NCBI RefSeq assembly: GCF_015070855.1
Contig: NZ_JADDIX010000039.1
Span: forward strand, 23,749-69,603
Origin: Pseudomonas lopnurensis
Lineage (GTDB): Bacteria > Pseudomonadota > Gammaproteobacteria > Pseudomonadales > Pseudomonadaceae
Direction: 5' to 3'
Length of the DNA stretch: 45,855 nucleotides
Numbering within the stretch: the first letter of the stretch is position 1; each line of letters begins with the position of its first letter. Position numbers and translations under genes: made by a program. This document shows, one piece after another, positions 36,576 to 45,780 of the stretch. The notes under the pieces are model-generated. The model made no database searches. It saw nothing but the letters and a program-made list of their open reading frames with translations, and had not been told where the DNA came from.

Positions 36576-37592
36576 ATGAGCTTCATCTCTAACCCGCGCA
36601 AGGGCCTGACCTGCGCGAATGCCTTGACTCGCGTGCCTCGTTCCACCGTTGCCCTGCTGTTGCCCGTTCTGCTGGCTGGCTGTGAGGCCGATCTGAACCT
36701 GGCGGGGGTTACCGCAACAACCTCCCAGGCCAGCCTACGCACCGATTATTACCAGGCGCTCGCCAGCGACGCCGGGACCAGTGTGCTGGTCGGTAACGAT
36801 GGCGTGATCTTGGTCAGCCAGGATCAAGGCCGCAACTGGCAGCGCCAGCAGCTGCCCGGACATCCCAGCCTGATCGCTCTCGATGCCTGCTCCGACGGCA
36901 GCTTCATTGCCCTGAGCTTCGACAACCGACTGTGGCACAGCGCGGACCGCGGCCAGAGCTGGCGTGAACATGCCCTGCAGACCGAGGAGCAGATGCTTAC
37001 CACTGCCTGTGCGCCCGATGGCGCCTGGTGGGTAGCCGGCAGCTACAGCACGCTGTTGAGCAGCCGCGACCAAGGTGCGACCTGGGCGCAGAGCAGCCTT
37101 GACGAAGACGCGATGCTGACGACTCTGCAGTTCCTAAACCAGAAGCAGGCCGTGGTGACTGGCGAGTTCGGGCTGGTTTTCACCAGCACCGACGGTGGCC
37201 AGAACTGGGATCCGGCCGGCAGCCTGCCGGACGAGTTCTATCCCCATGCCAGCCATTTCCGCAGCCTCAGCGAAGGCTGGGTCGGCGGCCTCAACGGTTT
37301 CATCTACCACACCGCCGATGGTGGGCAGACATGGGAGCGCCAGGAGGCTCCGGTCAGTGCCCCGATTTTCTCCTTCAGCGCCAACGCCGATGGTCTGTTC
37401 GCCATCGGCGATCACAGCAGCGTACTGCGCCTGGTCGGCAATCGCTGGCAGGCCATGGCGACACCCAGCGAGCCGGTTTATCTGCGTGCCGCCACGATGA
37501 CGGCCGACCACCGTCTGACCGTCGCGGGGGGTAAGGGGCTGCTGCTGAGCCTGGATACCCGTCCGTCCCTGACCGCCGTCCAAGAACAGTGA
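36576..37592 (+). CDS. Asp-box/YCF48-like beta-propeller lipoprotein
   Basis: A 338-residue exported protein. The N-terminal segment ends in the lipobox LLAGC (VALLLPVLLAGCEADL, Cys about residue 34), so it should be lipid-anchored. The rest contains at least five Asp-box repeats of the form S/T-x-D-x-G-x-x-W: SQDQGRNW, SADRGQSW, SRDQGATW, TDGGQNW and TADGGQTW. These mark a YCF48-type seven-bladed propeller, as in the photosystem II assembly factor family and in bacterial proteins placed beside RND/DUF1302/DUF1329 genes. Its role is probably to scaffold or dock the other envelope parts; no enzyme site is seen. It is the first gene of the sigma54-driven operon. Its stop overlaps the region that precedes the transporter gene. 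Confidence 0.85.
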   Translation: MSFISNPRKGLTCANALTRVPRSTVALLLPVLLAGCEADLNLAGVTATTSQASLRTDYYQALASDAGTSVLVGNDGVILVSQDQGRNWQRQQLPGHPSLIALDACSDGSFIALSFDNRLWHSADRGQSWREHALQTEEQMLTTACAPDGAWWVAGSYSTLLSSRDQGATWAQSSLDEDAMLTTLQFLNQKQAVVTGEFGLVFTSTDGGQNWDPAGSLPDEFYPHASHFRSLSEGWVGGLNGFIYHTADGGQTWERQEAPVSAPIFSFSANADGLFAIGDHSSVLRLVGNRWQAMATPSEPVYLRAATMTADHRLTVAGGKGLLLSLDTRPSLTAVQEQ

Positions 37593-37603
37593 GGCCAATG
37601 CCC

Positions 37604-40060
37604 ATGTCCCTGCATCACTTCACGCATGTCTTCTATCTGGTCAAGGTCTGGCTGTTTCGCCATCCGCGTAGCGTGTTAATGGTCATCGCTGCCCTGACGC
37701 TGCTGTTCGCGATGCGCATTCCGGCGCTGAAGATCTACACCGACTTCGCCGACCTGTTGCCGCAGGAGCATCCCTATATCCAGTTGCACAACGGCATCAA
37801 GGACACCTTCGGCGGCGCCAACGTGCTGGTGATTGGCGTCGAGTTCACCGAGGGTGATCTGTTCAGCAACGAAAACCTGGCCACCATCGACCGTGTCACC
37901 CAGGCGGTGGACAGCCTGCCGGGGGTCAACCACAACCTGGTCAGCAGCCTGACCCACCGCAACTCGCGCAAGATCTGGTTGACCGAGGTTGGCAGCATCA
38001 ATTCCGAGCCTTACTACCAGTCCGAGTTCGGCCCGCTGGACGAGGCCCAACTGAGCGCAATGAAGGCCGACGTGGTGGCTAATCCGCGGGTCTACGGCCC
38101 TCTGGTTTCACCGGACCTCAAGGTGGCTCTGGTCAAGGCGCAGTTGATCGAAGGCCAGCTCGACTACGAGCAGACGTTCGCCCAGTTGCAGGCGTTGCGC
38201 CAGGCCGAGACGCGCGAGGGCGTGACCCTCTACGCGACCGGGCAACCGGTGCTGGTGGGTTGGGCCTACACCTACATGGACCAGATCCTGCAGATTTTCC
38301 TGTTCACCGTGCTGGCGATGCTGGCGCTGCTGGTGTTCCATTTCCGCAAGGCCTACGGCGTGCTGATCCCACTCGGCGGCGTGATGATTTCGACCGTCTG
38401 GGGCCTGGGCATCATCAGCCTGCTGGGCTACAACCTCGATCCGCTGGGTCTGGTGATCCCCTTCCTGATCGCGGCGCGCGCCATGAGCCATGGCGTGCAA
38501 CTGGTCGAGCGCTACTATGCGGAAGTGCGTGTACTCGGCGATGGCCAGTTGGCGGCGCGGGCGACCTTCGACAGTCTGTTCCGCCCGGGCACTCTGGGCA
38601 TTGCTTCGGACGCCATCGGGCTGGCGCTGATCGCCATCGGATCCATCGCATTGAACACCAAGCTTGGTATCTATGCCTCGCTGTGGGCGACAACGGTGAT
38701 TTTCTCCGTGCTGATCGGCGTGCCACTGTTGCTGTCCATCCTGCCAACGCCAAAGAATCCCGAAATCAAGGAAACCTTCCTGCGGCATGTCGGAGGAACC
38801 TGCGCCGCGACCGTCGCGCGTCCCGGTGCGGCCGGCAAGCTGCTGATCATCGCCGCGCTGGCAATCCTCGCCGGACTCTGGGCCTCCTCGAAAGTGACCA
38901 TTGGTGACTCCGAACCGGGCTCGCCGATTCTCTATCCGGAGCATGATTACAACGTCTCATCCAAGGAGATCAACGAGCGCTTCCCCGGCTCCGAAGAGCT
39001 GTACATCATCGCCGAGCATGCGGAAGCCGGCGGCATCAAGCGTCCCGAGGTACTCAAGGCACTGCAGTCGCAGCAGGCGCACATGCTCGGCGATCCCTCG
39101 GTAGGCGGCAGCAAGGGGTTGCCGGACCTGGTCAAGCAGGTCAACCGGCTGATGCACAACGACGATCCGCGCTGGTTCCAGATTCCCCACGATGCCGATT
39201 ACGTGGGTGGTTTGATGTTCACCTACATGGCCTCCAGCCCGATTCCCGGCGCGCTCAACGAGTTCAACGACACCGACGACCGCATCGCCAACCTGGTGTT
39301 CTACTACAAGGATCGCCAGGGCGAGACCATCCGCCGCGCCATCCATATGGCCAAACAGTGGATCGCCGAGCACGGCGAGGAAGTTCCCGGCCTGTCCATA
39401 CGCCTGGCCGGCGGCACCCTGGGTGTGGCCGCGGCGATGAACGAGTCGGCCTTCGACACCAACCTGCTGGTGCTTCCGCTGGTGTTCCTGCTGATCTTTG
39501 CCTTCGTCATGGTCTTCTACACCAGCTGGCACGCCGGGCTGATGATGCTGATGGCGATGCTCTTCGCCACCGTGCTGACCTATGCCTACATGGGCCTGGC
39601 GGGGATGAGCATCGACATCAACACGGTGCCGGTGATCGCTGTCGGTATCGGTGTAGGCATCGACTACTCGATCTACATGATGGACCGCATACGCGAGGAG
39701 ATGGTCAAGAACGGCAGTCTCGCCAGCGCCGTGCACCGTGCCATCGCCACCACCGGCATGGCCGTGAGCTTTACGGCGATCACTCTAATGGCCGGGATCA
39801 TCATGTGGGTGTTGCTTTCCGACCTGCGCTTCCAGGCCGACGCCGCGCTGTTGCTGTGCGTGATGATCGTCCTCAATGGCTTCACCTCGATGCTGCTGGT
39901 GCCCGCCTGGGTGCTGGTATTCAAGCCTCGCTTCATCACCGATGCCTATGCGGACGAAGACGGCATCATCCATGCCGGCCACGACCTGCCCACCGAATCC
40001 CTGTCCCCGGCCCAACGGGTCGAGGGTGGGTTGCTAGAGGGGGCTACGCATCCGGCTTGA
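37604..40060 (+). CDS. MMPL/RND family transporter
   Basis: An 818-residue inner-membrane protein with the RND layout of two halves, each with one membrane segment, a large periplasmic loop, and a group of five more membrane segments. Landmarks are DFADLLPQEHPYIQLHNGIKDTFGGANVLVIGV in the first loop, AYTYMDQILQIFLFTVLAMLALLVFHFRKAYGVLIPLGGVMISTVWGLG, and the second-half signature AVGIGVGIDYSIYMMDRIREEM. Relatives include MmpL and HpnN-like lipid or hopanoid exporters rather than drug-efflux pumps, and no adaptor-protein gene lies beside it. It probably moves a lipid or other hydrophobic molecule using the proton gradient. I prefer the ATG at 37604 (nine bases after GAGG); the ATG at 37598 is the alternative. 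Confidence 0.9.
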   Translation: MSLHHFTHVFYLVKVWLFRHPRSVLMVIAALTLLFAMRIPALKIYTDFADLLPQEHPYIQLHNGIKDTFGGANVLVIGVEFTEGDLFSNENLATIDRVTQAVDSLPGVNHNLVSSLTHRNSRKIWLTEVGSINSEPYYQSEFGPLDEAQLSAMKADVVANPRVYGPLVSPDLKVALVKAQLIEGQLDYEQTFAQLQALRQAETREGVTLYATGQPVLVGWAYTYMDQILQIFLFTVLAMLALLVFHFRKAYGVLIPLGGVMISTVWGLGIISLLGYNLDPLGLVIPFLIAARAMSHGVQLVERYYAEVRVLGDGQLAARATFDSLFRPGTLGIASDAIGLALIAIGSIALNTKLGIYASLWATTVIFSVLIGVPLLLSILPTPKNPEIKETFLRHVGGTCAATVARPGAAGKLLIIAALAILAGLWASSKVTIGDSEPGSPILYPEHDYNVSSKEINERFPGSEELYIIAEHAEAGGIKRPEVLKALQSQQAHMLGDPSVGGSKGLPDLVKQVNRLMHNDDPRWFQIPHDADYVGGLMFTYMASSPIPGALNEFNDTDDRIANLVFYYKDRQGETIRRAIHMAKQWIAEHGEEVPGLSIRLAGGTLGVAAAMNESAFDTNLLVLPLVFLLIFAFVMVFYTSWHAGLMMLMAMLFATVLTYAYMGLAGMSIDINTVPVIAVGIGVGIDYSIYMMDRIREEMVKNGSLASAVHRAIATTGMAVSFTAITLMAGIIMWVLLSDLRFQADAALLLCVMIVLNGFTSMLLVPAWVLVFKPRFITDAYADEDGIIHAGHDLPTESLSPAQRVEGGLLEGATHPA

Positions 40061-40102
40061 ACCGGGTGCGCGGCTTCAACCATGATCGCAAGAGGAACTG
40101 CC

Positions 40103-41992
40103 ATGCAGACAACAACAAGAACGAACCTGCGCAACCTGGGATTCGCCATGCTCGGCGGTACCGGCGTGGCCCTGATGCCGCTGGCCAGCGCGCTGGCCGA
40201 GGAGGAAACCCGCTATACCGGCTTCTATGAGAACGCCACCCACGTGCGTGACTCGGCCGGCCTGTCGAAATTCCGCAACACGCTGCAGCTCAACGCCGAC
40301 CGTGCCCTGGAAGACCGCGGCGCATTTCGCAACATCAAGTTCCACGGCACCTTCCGTGGCAGCTACGACGGGGTCTACGACCTCAATTCCAGCGAATACG
40401 GCAGTGGTGCGGGCGGTGCCATTACCCTGGAAAACAGCGCGGCGGGCAACAGCGTGCCCCACGGTGGCGGACTGCAGCTGCCGTATACCTTCGATCCGGC
40501 CAACAACCCCAACGAAGGCATGCTGGTGCTCGGCGAGAGGCTGCACAAGACCCGTGGCGGCGTCGCCTTCGGCGTGCCGGTACGGCCCTGCGACAAGGAC
40601 AGCCGCGGCTGCATCGACGACTACCTGGACGCCGACAGCAACGACCTGCGCTTCCCCGAGTTCAACGAGCGGCTGGACTTCATCCGCGAGCTGTACATGG
40701 ACTTCGACCATGACCTGCCCAACGGCGACATGGTCAGCTGGCGGGTCGGCAAGCAGCAGGTGATCTGGGGCCGTACCGACCTGTTCCGCGTGCTCGACGT
40801 GATCAACCCGGTGGACTACTCGCGCAACAACATCTACGACGAGCTGGAGGACATCCGCATCCCGATGTGGATCGCCAAGGCTGACTGGCGCATGGGCGCC
40901 GGCGAGGTGTTCGACGACCTCAACCTGTCGTTCGTGTGGAATTTCGACAAGTTCCGTCCGCACAACCTCGGCCAGTGCGGCACGCCCAACTCGATCCTCG
41001 ATGCGGCCTGTTTCTTCCGCGGGATGAACAACCTCTGGGAGAACGGTGGCACCGTGGCCAACTTCGCCGGTGCCAGCCCGGCTGGTGGTGTTGCCACCGA
41101 CTTCGGTCCCGGACAGATCGGCATCCGCAAGGCGCATATGCCGTCCTGGAGCCTGTCCAACACCCAGTTCGGCATCAAGCTGGAAGGTGTCTACGGTGAC
41201 CTTGGCTTCAGCCTCAATGCGTTGACCTACCGCTCGCAGCTGCCATCCCTGCGTGGCGGCGTGCCTGGGCAGAATGGATTCACCGGCGAGGTGGCGCCGT
41301 GGCCAAGCCTGATTGCCTTCGATATCCACTTCCCACGGGTCAACCTGCTCGGTGGTTCGCTGGACTACTACTCGCAGGCCATCGACACCGTGTTCCGCTT
41401 CGAAGTGGCGCACACCTCGGGCGAGGAGTTCGCCAACACCCTGCAGTCGCGGTTGTTCTCCGAGTCCGACGTGACCCGTTACGTGATCGGTGCCGACAAA
41501 AACGTCTTCATTCCCTTCCTCAACCCAGGCCGTGCGTTCCTTATCTCCGGCCAGCTGTTCGGCCAGCACATCCACGAGCACCAGGAGGAGAAGCGGGCAT
41601 GGGGTAAGGCTGGCATGCCGGACTGGGAGCAGAACTGGATCGCCACCTTGCTGTTCAAGGGTTGGTGGATGAACGACCGTCTCAGCCCGCAGCTGCTCGC
41701 CGCCCACGACTTCAGGGCCAGGGCCACCGCCATCGCGCCGAGCGTCGAGTACCTGTTCAACGACAACTTGCGAATCATCGCCGGTGCCAACGTCAAGGTC
41801 GGCCGCGGCGCGCGCGAGTACGACGATTGCCGCAGCTGCAACCCATGGGATCCCTTCACCAGCGCCGGCCAGCCGGAGGGCTATACCCTGGGCCTTGGCG
41901 GCTATGAGCCACTTGGGCGCTTCCGCGCCGGCCCCATTGGCATGGCCCAGAAGGAAGACGAACTGCAACTCACCCTGCGCTACAGCTTCTGA
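40103..41992 (+). CDS. DUF1302 family outer-membrane protein
   Basis: A 629-residue exported protein of the DUF1302 family. The start ATG at 40103 follows AGAGGA; it gives a signal peptide reaching GVALMPLASALAEE. The mature protein is rich in alternating Tyr/Trp/Phe strands, begins with TRYTGFYENATHVRDSAGLSKFRNTLQLNADRALEDRG and ends in ELQLTLRYSF, a classic outer-membrane beta-barrel C-terminus with terminal Phe. Conserved family segments include WRVGKQQVIWGRTDLFRVLDVINPVDYSRN and PMWIAKADWRMG. It is likely a channel or receptor in the outer membrane. DUF1302 genes usually pair with DUF1329 genes, as here (18 bp apart). Confidence 0.92.
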   Translation: MQTTTRTNLRNLGFAMLGGTGVALMPLASALAEEETRYTGFYENATHVRDSAGLSKFRNTLQLNADRALEDRGAFRNIKFHGTFRGSYDGVYDLNSSEYGSGAGGAITLENSAAGNSVPHGGGLQLPYTFDPANNPNEGMLVLGERLHKTRGGVAFGVPVRPCDKDSRGCIDDYLDADSNDLRFPEFNERLDFIRELYMDFDHDLPNGDMVSWRVGKQQVIWGRTDLFRVLDVINPVDYSRNNIYDELEDIRIPMWIAKADWRMGAGEVFDDLNLSFVWNFDKFRPHNLGQCGTPNSILDAACFFRGMNNLWENGGTVANFAGASPAGGVATDFGPGQIGIRKAHMPSWSLSNTQFGIKLEGVYGDLGFSLNALTYRSQLPSLRGGVPGQNGFTGEVAPWPSLIAFDIHFPRVNLLGGSLDYYSQAIDTVFRFEVAHTSGEEFANTLQSRLFSESDVTRYVIGADKNVFIPFLNPGRAFLISGQLFGQHIHEHQEEKRAWGKAGMPDWEQNWIATLLFKGWWMNDRLSPQLLAAHDFRARATAIAPSVEYLFNDNLRIIAGANVKVGRGAREYDDCRSCNPWDPFTSAGQPEGYTLGLGGYEPLGRFRAGPIGMAQKEDELQLTLRYSF

Positions 41993-42010
41993 TCACAAGG
42001 AAAGAACCTC

Positions 42011-43330
42011 ATGAAAAACAACAAGAACACCTTCCGTCTGGGCGTGCTGACGCTTGCGCTTGCCGCTGGCTGTGCGCAGGCCGCTGACGAAACCGTGATC
42101 GAGCAGTCCTTCCAGCCCTATGCCAAGAATAAGCCGAGCTTTGCCGGGCTGAGCGCCGGCATGACCATCAACCAGGGCAATGTCGCCCAGTTCAAGGACA
42201 TCCTCGATCCGGCCTTCTACGGCTTCATCGAGAAGGGCTGGGCCGAGCTGAAGGTTGGCGAAACCACCTCCTTCGACCTGCACCCCAACTACGTCGAGGC
42301 TACCCGCCAAGGCATGGACAAGATTCAACTCGGCGCCAAGCCGGGCGAGATCAAGGGCTGGGTCGCCGGCCGGCCGTTTCCCCAGGAGCCGGACGTCAAC
42401 GATCCGCGTGCCGGCGAAAAGCTCGCCTGGAACTATAAGTACGGCTACAACTGGGGCGACAGTGCGGCGATCCAGCCGTTCTATTGGAAATTCCGCGACA
42501 TGAACTCGGGCAAGGTGGAGCGGACCATCAAGTTCAACTTCCACTTCCTGAATTTCACCGGCCGGGTGAACCAGGACCCGAAGCCGGCGATCACGCCGAA
42601 CCCGTCGGATCTGTTCCGCGGTATCTACGTGAACGTGCTGGAGCCGCACGACGTGCGTAACACCCAGCTGTTGATCCACCGCGCCCAGGATGACTTGAAG
42701 CGCGACAATTCCTGGCTGTACCTCGGCTTCCAGCGCCGCGTGCGGCGTCTGGCCACCGGCCAGGTGACCGACGCCTTCCTTGGCTCGGACCTGATGATCG
42801 AGGACTTCGAAGGCTACAACGGGCGCATCTCCGACATGAAGTGGACCTACAAGGGAACCCGTTTCATGCTGATGCCGTTCTACAACCACAACGACCTGAG
42901 CCTGGACAGCGAAACCCACAAGGACAGCGAGGGCTACCAGGTGGTGGCGTTCGGCGGCCAGGGCGGCTGCTTCCCCAACATCACCTGGCAACTGCGCAAG
43001 GTCTATGAAGTGGAAGCCGCACCGGTGGACGCCGGCCACCCGTTGGCCAAGCGTGTGCATTATATGGACGCGCAAACCTTCACCGTGCCGCGCACCATCT
43101 CCTACGACCGCAAGGGCAGTCTGTGGAAGACCTTCACCATCGGCCAGGCCCACCCCGACCACCATTTGCCAGTCAACAAAGGTAGCGGGGTGTCGATCGA
43201 CGACAGCTTCAGCATGATCGACGTGCAGGCCATGCACTGCACCTCCGGGCAGTTCAAGGGCGTGGTCGACGCCAAGCTGAGCCCGCCGGAGATGTTCAGC
43301 GTGCAGCACATGCGCGCCACCGGTAACTGA
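42011..43330 (+). CDS. DUF1329 family (LolB-like fold) envelope protein
   Basis: A 439-residue exported protein. The signal segment FRLGVLTLALAAGCAQAADE contains both a lipobox-like AAGC and a signal-peptidase I site after AQA, so the sorting is uncertain. DUF1329 proteins share a fold with the lipoprotein carriers LolA/LolB, which suggests binding of acyl chains or other hydrophobic ligands. Conserved stretches are DLHPNYVEATRQGMDKIQLGAKPGEIKGWVAGRPFP, YLGFQRRVRRLATGQVTDAFLGSDLMIEDFEGYNGRISDMKWTYKG and YDRKGSLWKTFTIGQAHPDHH. It closes the four-gene envelope operon and follows the DUF1302 gene closely. No function has been assigned that I can name. Confidence 0.92.
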   Translation: MKNNKNTFRLGVLTLALAAGCAQAADETVIEQSFQPYAKNKPSFAGLSAGMTINQGNVAQFKDILDPAFYGFIEKGWAELKVGETTSFDLHPNYVEATRQGMDKIQLGAKPGEIKGWVAGRPFPQEPDVNDPRAGEKLAWNYKYGYNWGDSAAIQPFYWKFRDMNSGKVERTIKFNFHFLNFTGRVNQDPKPAITPNPSDLFRGIYVNVLEPHDVRNTQLLIHRAQDDLKRDNSWLYLGFQRRVRRLATGQVTDAFLGSDLMIEDFEGYNGRISDMKWTYKGTRFMLMPFYNHNDLSLDSETHKDSEGYQVVAFGGQGGCFPNITWQLRKVYEVEAAPVDAGHPLAKRVHYMDAQTFTVPRTISYDRKGSLWKTFTIGQAHPDHHLPVNKGSGVSIDDSFSMIDVQAMHCTSGQFKGVVDAKLSPPEMFSVQHMRATGN

Positions 43331-43444
43331 GCCCCCGCGGACCGGTGCTCTGCCGGGCCGCAACCTTTTGTCATGTCGAGCAAGGCGCACTGGCGGTTTC
43401 CCGTCGGTGCGCCTTGTTTCGCTCCCGCCGCGCACGAGGAAACC

Positions 43445-44992
43445 ATGCAAAAGAACCACCACGAACCGGACCCACTTAGCGACCAACTGGTGCTGCTGAC
43501 CGACAGCAAGGCCAACATTCTCTACGCCAGCCCGGCGCTGTGCCGGCAACTCGGCGCATCCGCGGCGTCGCTGGAAGGGCGCCCGGCATCCCTGCTGCGT
43601 CATCCGGACATGCCGGCCGGCCCGATCGCGGACCTGTGGAATACCCTGGGCCGCGGCCAGCCGTGGATGGGCATGATGAAGAACCGTGGCGCCGATGGCC
43701 GGCCATTGTGGGTCGATGCCTTCATCAGTCCGGTGTTCGATGGCGATGCGGTCAGCGAATACCAGGCGATCTATCGCTTGCCGGACGCCGACACCATCCA
43801 GCGGGCGGCGGACATCTACCGGGTCCGTAGCCAAGGCAAACAACCCGCGGCGCTGCGCTGGCAATGGCTGGGCCGCACCCGTGTCCAGGTGCTGCTGGCC
43901 GCGCTGGCGTTCACCCCGCTCGGCCTGCTGGCCGCGAACACCGCGCCGGCCTTCGCACTGGCGCTGCTGGCGGGCGGCGTCGGCTTGTGCTGGCTGCTGC
44001 TGAGTCTGCATGCGCGGCCCTTCGCCCGGTTGGTGGCTCACAGCAGACGGCTCGTCGAACATCCGATCAAGCAACTGATATACACCGGGCGGATCGATGA
44101 AATCGGCCAGTTGCAGCTGGGCAATCGCCTGCTGGAGGCACGCCTGGCATCGATGGTGGCGCGCCTCGGCGACAGCAGCGGCCGGGTCGCCAGCCATGCC
44201 GAGCGTACTCGCGAGCTGCTCTGCAGCGGCAACCGCGTGGCCGAGCGGCAACAGCAGGCCCTCGATGCGATCAGCGCGGCGGTGGAACAGCTTGGCGCCA
44301 CCATCCGCGAAGTGGCCCGCAATACCAGCAATGCCGTCGGGCTTACCCAGCAGGCACAGGCGCTCAGCGCCGAGGGGCAGCGGCGGGTGGAGGCTGCGCA
44401 CCAACGTATCGGCGCCCTGGCCGGCACGCTGGATCATTCGGCCGAGGCGATCGGCGTCCTGAGCCGGCACAGCCAGACCATCGGCGGCATTCTTGCGGTG
44501 ATTCGCGGCATCGCCGAACAGACCAACCTGCTGGCGCTGAATGCCGCCATCGAAGCGGCGCGGGCCGGCGACAACGGCCGTGGCTTCGCCGTGGTCGCCG
44601 ACGAGGTGCGCTCCCTGGCCCGGCGCACCCAGGCCTCCACCGACGAGATCCAGCAAATGATCGAGGCGCTGCGCCAGGGCACGGGCGAGGTGGTCAGTCG
44701 TATGCAGCAGGGCCTGGAGCAGTCGCGGGCCAGTGTCGAGCAGGTCGAGGCCACCTCTCAGGCCCTCGCCGACATAGCTCGTCACGTCAGCGAAATCGCC
44801 GACATCGGCGGCCAGATCGCCGGGGCGGGTACGCAGCAGGAGCTGGCGGCCGAAGAAATCAGCCAGAAGCTCTGTGCCTTGCAGGAGCTGGCCCGCCATG
44901 GCCTGCAGCTGCAGCACGACACCTATGGCGTGGCGGACGAGGTGAGCCGCCAGGCGGGAAGACAGCGTGCCTTGCTCGCGCAGATGAATTGA
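43445..44992 (+). CDS. Aer-like PAS-containing methyl-accepting chemotaxis protein
   Basis: A 515-residue chemoreceptor. The start is the ATG at 43445 with a GAGGAA site; the earlier frame is not supported. The N-terminal PAS domain (residues about 15-110) has [55 protein letters not shown], very like the FAD-binding PAS of E. coli Aer, an energy-taxis sensor. A hydrophobic hairpin (about 147-187) anchors it without a periplasmic domain. The C-terminal signalling hairpin is complete: [50 protein letters not shown]. There is no C-terminal NWETF-like adaptor pentapeptide. It lies 114 bp downstream of the envelope operon on the same strand and may be co-expressed, linking movement to aromatic metabolism. 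Confidence 0.93.
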   Translation: MQKNHHEPDPLSDQLVLLTDSKANILYASPALCRQLGASAASLEGRPASLLRHPDMPAGPIADLWNTLGRGQPWMGMMKNRGADGRPLWVDAFISPVFDGDAVSEYQAIYRLPDADTIQRAADIYRVRSQGKQPAALRWQWLGRTRVQVLLAALAFTPLGLLAANTAPAFALALLAGGVGLCWLLLSLHARPFARLVAHSRRLVEHPIKQLIYTGRIDEIGQLQLGNRLLEARLASMVARLGDSSGRVASHAERTRELLCSGNRVAERQQQALDAISAAVEQLGATIREVARNTSNAVGLTQQAQALSAEGQRRVEAAHQRIGALAGTLDHSAEAIGVLSRHSQTIGGILAVIRGIAEQTNLLALNAAIEAARAGDNGRGFAVVADEVRSLARRTQASTDEIQQMIEALRQGTGEVVSRMQQGLEQSRASVEQVEATSQALADIARHVSEIADIGGQIAGAGTQQELAAEEISQKLCALQELARHGLQLQHDTYGVADEVSRQAGRQRALLAQMN

Positions 44993-45045
44993 CGGACCAC
45001 CGGGAACGGGAACCCGGGATTCGTTCGGCGAACGTTGCGTTCAGA

Positions 45046-45780
45046 TCAGGCACGCGGCTGGCCCTGCTCCAGGTCGACCAGGCGGCTGGTCGGACCATCG
45101 GCACGCAGGCGCTCACGAATGAGTTGCGGCCACTGGCTGCGCGAGCGGCGCTTGGCGATGGCGTAGGTGAAGTTTTGCAGGGCTCGCACGGGCAACAGCA
45201 GCATGCTGCCGAACAGCAGCATGAAATCGGCGTAGCTGAGAAAGTTGCGCCCCTTGTTGGCCCGGTATTCGTCCTTGATAAGCCCCCAATACAGGCGTAC
45301 CGACTGTCCCTTGCTCTTACGCACCTCCAGTAGGCTCTGATTGAACTCGGGCGATTCGCTATGCCGGCCCTGCTCGTCGAACCAGGGGCCATTGTCCATA
45401 TAGGCGCGCAGGTACTCCCAGAAACCCAGTTGCATCTCCAGGCTCTTGCCGATGGGCGAGCCGAGGTTGATCAGTACCTGCTCTTCAGGATGGCCGTGGC
45501 GGTGCAGTAGGGCTTCGAGAGCCGCATGGCGCATGCCCGCGGTATAGGGGCCGACGGTGCCGTAGGCATAGGCCACTGCGGCAATACCGTCCCACGGTGC
45601 GTGGCACAGCTCGCCATCCTGCTCGAAATACAGCTCGCGGGTGCGGCGGTTGAGCAGGATGGGAAGGGGCATGGGACGCAGGACTTCCCATAAAAACGGA
45701 GTCACGGTGCCTGCCAAGGCAATAAGAAGTGCTTGAGCCATGCCCTCGGCATTCCCACTTAAAAGTGCGATCCCCCCCAT
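45046..45780 (-). CDS. DUF6708-like membrane protein, N-terminus uncertain
   Basis: A 244-residue reading from the ATG at 45780. The N-terminal part is hydrophobic (GMAQALLIALAGTVTPFLWEVL). Then LPILLNRRTRELYFEQDGELCHAPWDGIAAVAYAYG and LEMQLGFWEYLRAYMDNGPW resemble DUF6708 proteins, which are often linked to type VI secretion loci; the match is from memory. A C-terminal hydrophobic stretch precedes a basic tail. The start is doubtful: directly upstream the same frame continues with a hydrophobic GLGLFLSV until a stop near the window edge, and G-runs of five to eight lie there, so a frameshift or a longer N-terminus is possible. It converges on the chemoreceptor gene. Confidence 0.6.
   Translation of the reverse strand: MGGIALLSGNAEGMAQALLIALAGTVTPFLWEVLRPMPLPILLNRRTRELYFEQDGELCHAPWDGIAAVAYAYGTVGPYTAGMRHAALEALLHRHGHPEEQVLINLGSPIGKSLEMQLGFWEYLRAYMDNGPWFDEQGRHSESPEFNQSLLEVRKSKGQSVRLYWGLIKDEYRANKGRNFLSYADFMLLFGSMLLLPVRALQNFTYAIAKRRSRSQWPQLIRERLRADGPTSRLVDLEQGQPRA

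Noticed and set aside
41993..44917. 974-residue minus-strand frame opposite the DUF1329 and chemoreceptor genes
   Set aside because: It spans two unrelated plus-strand genes and their gap and is a codon-bias artefact.
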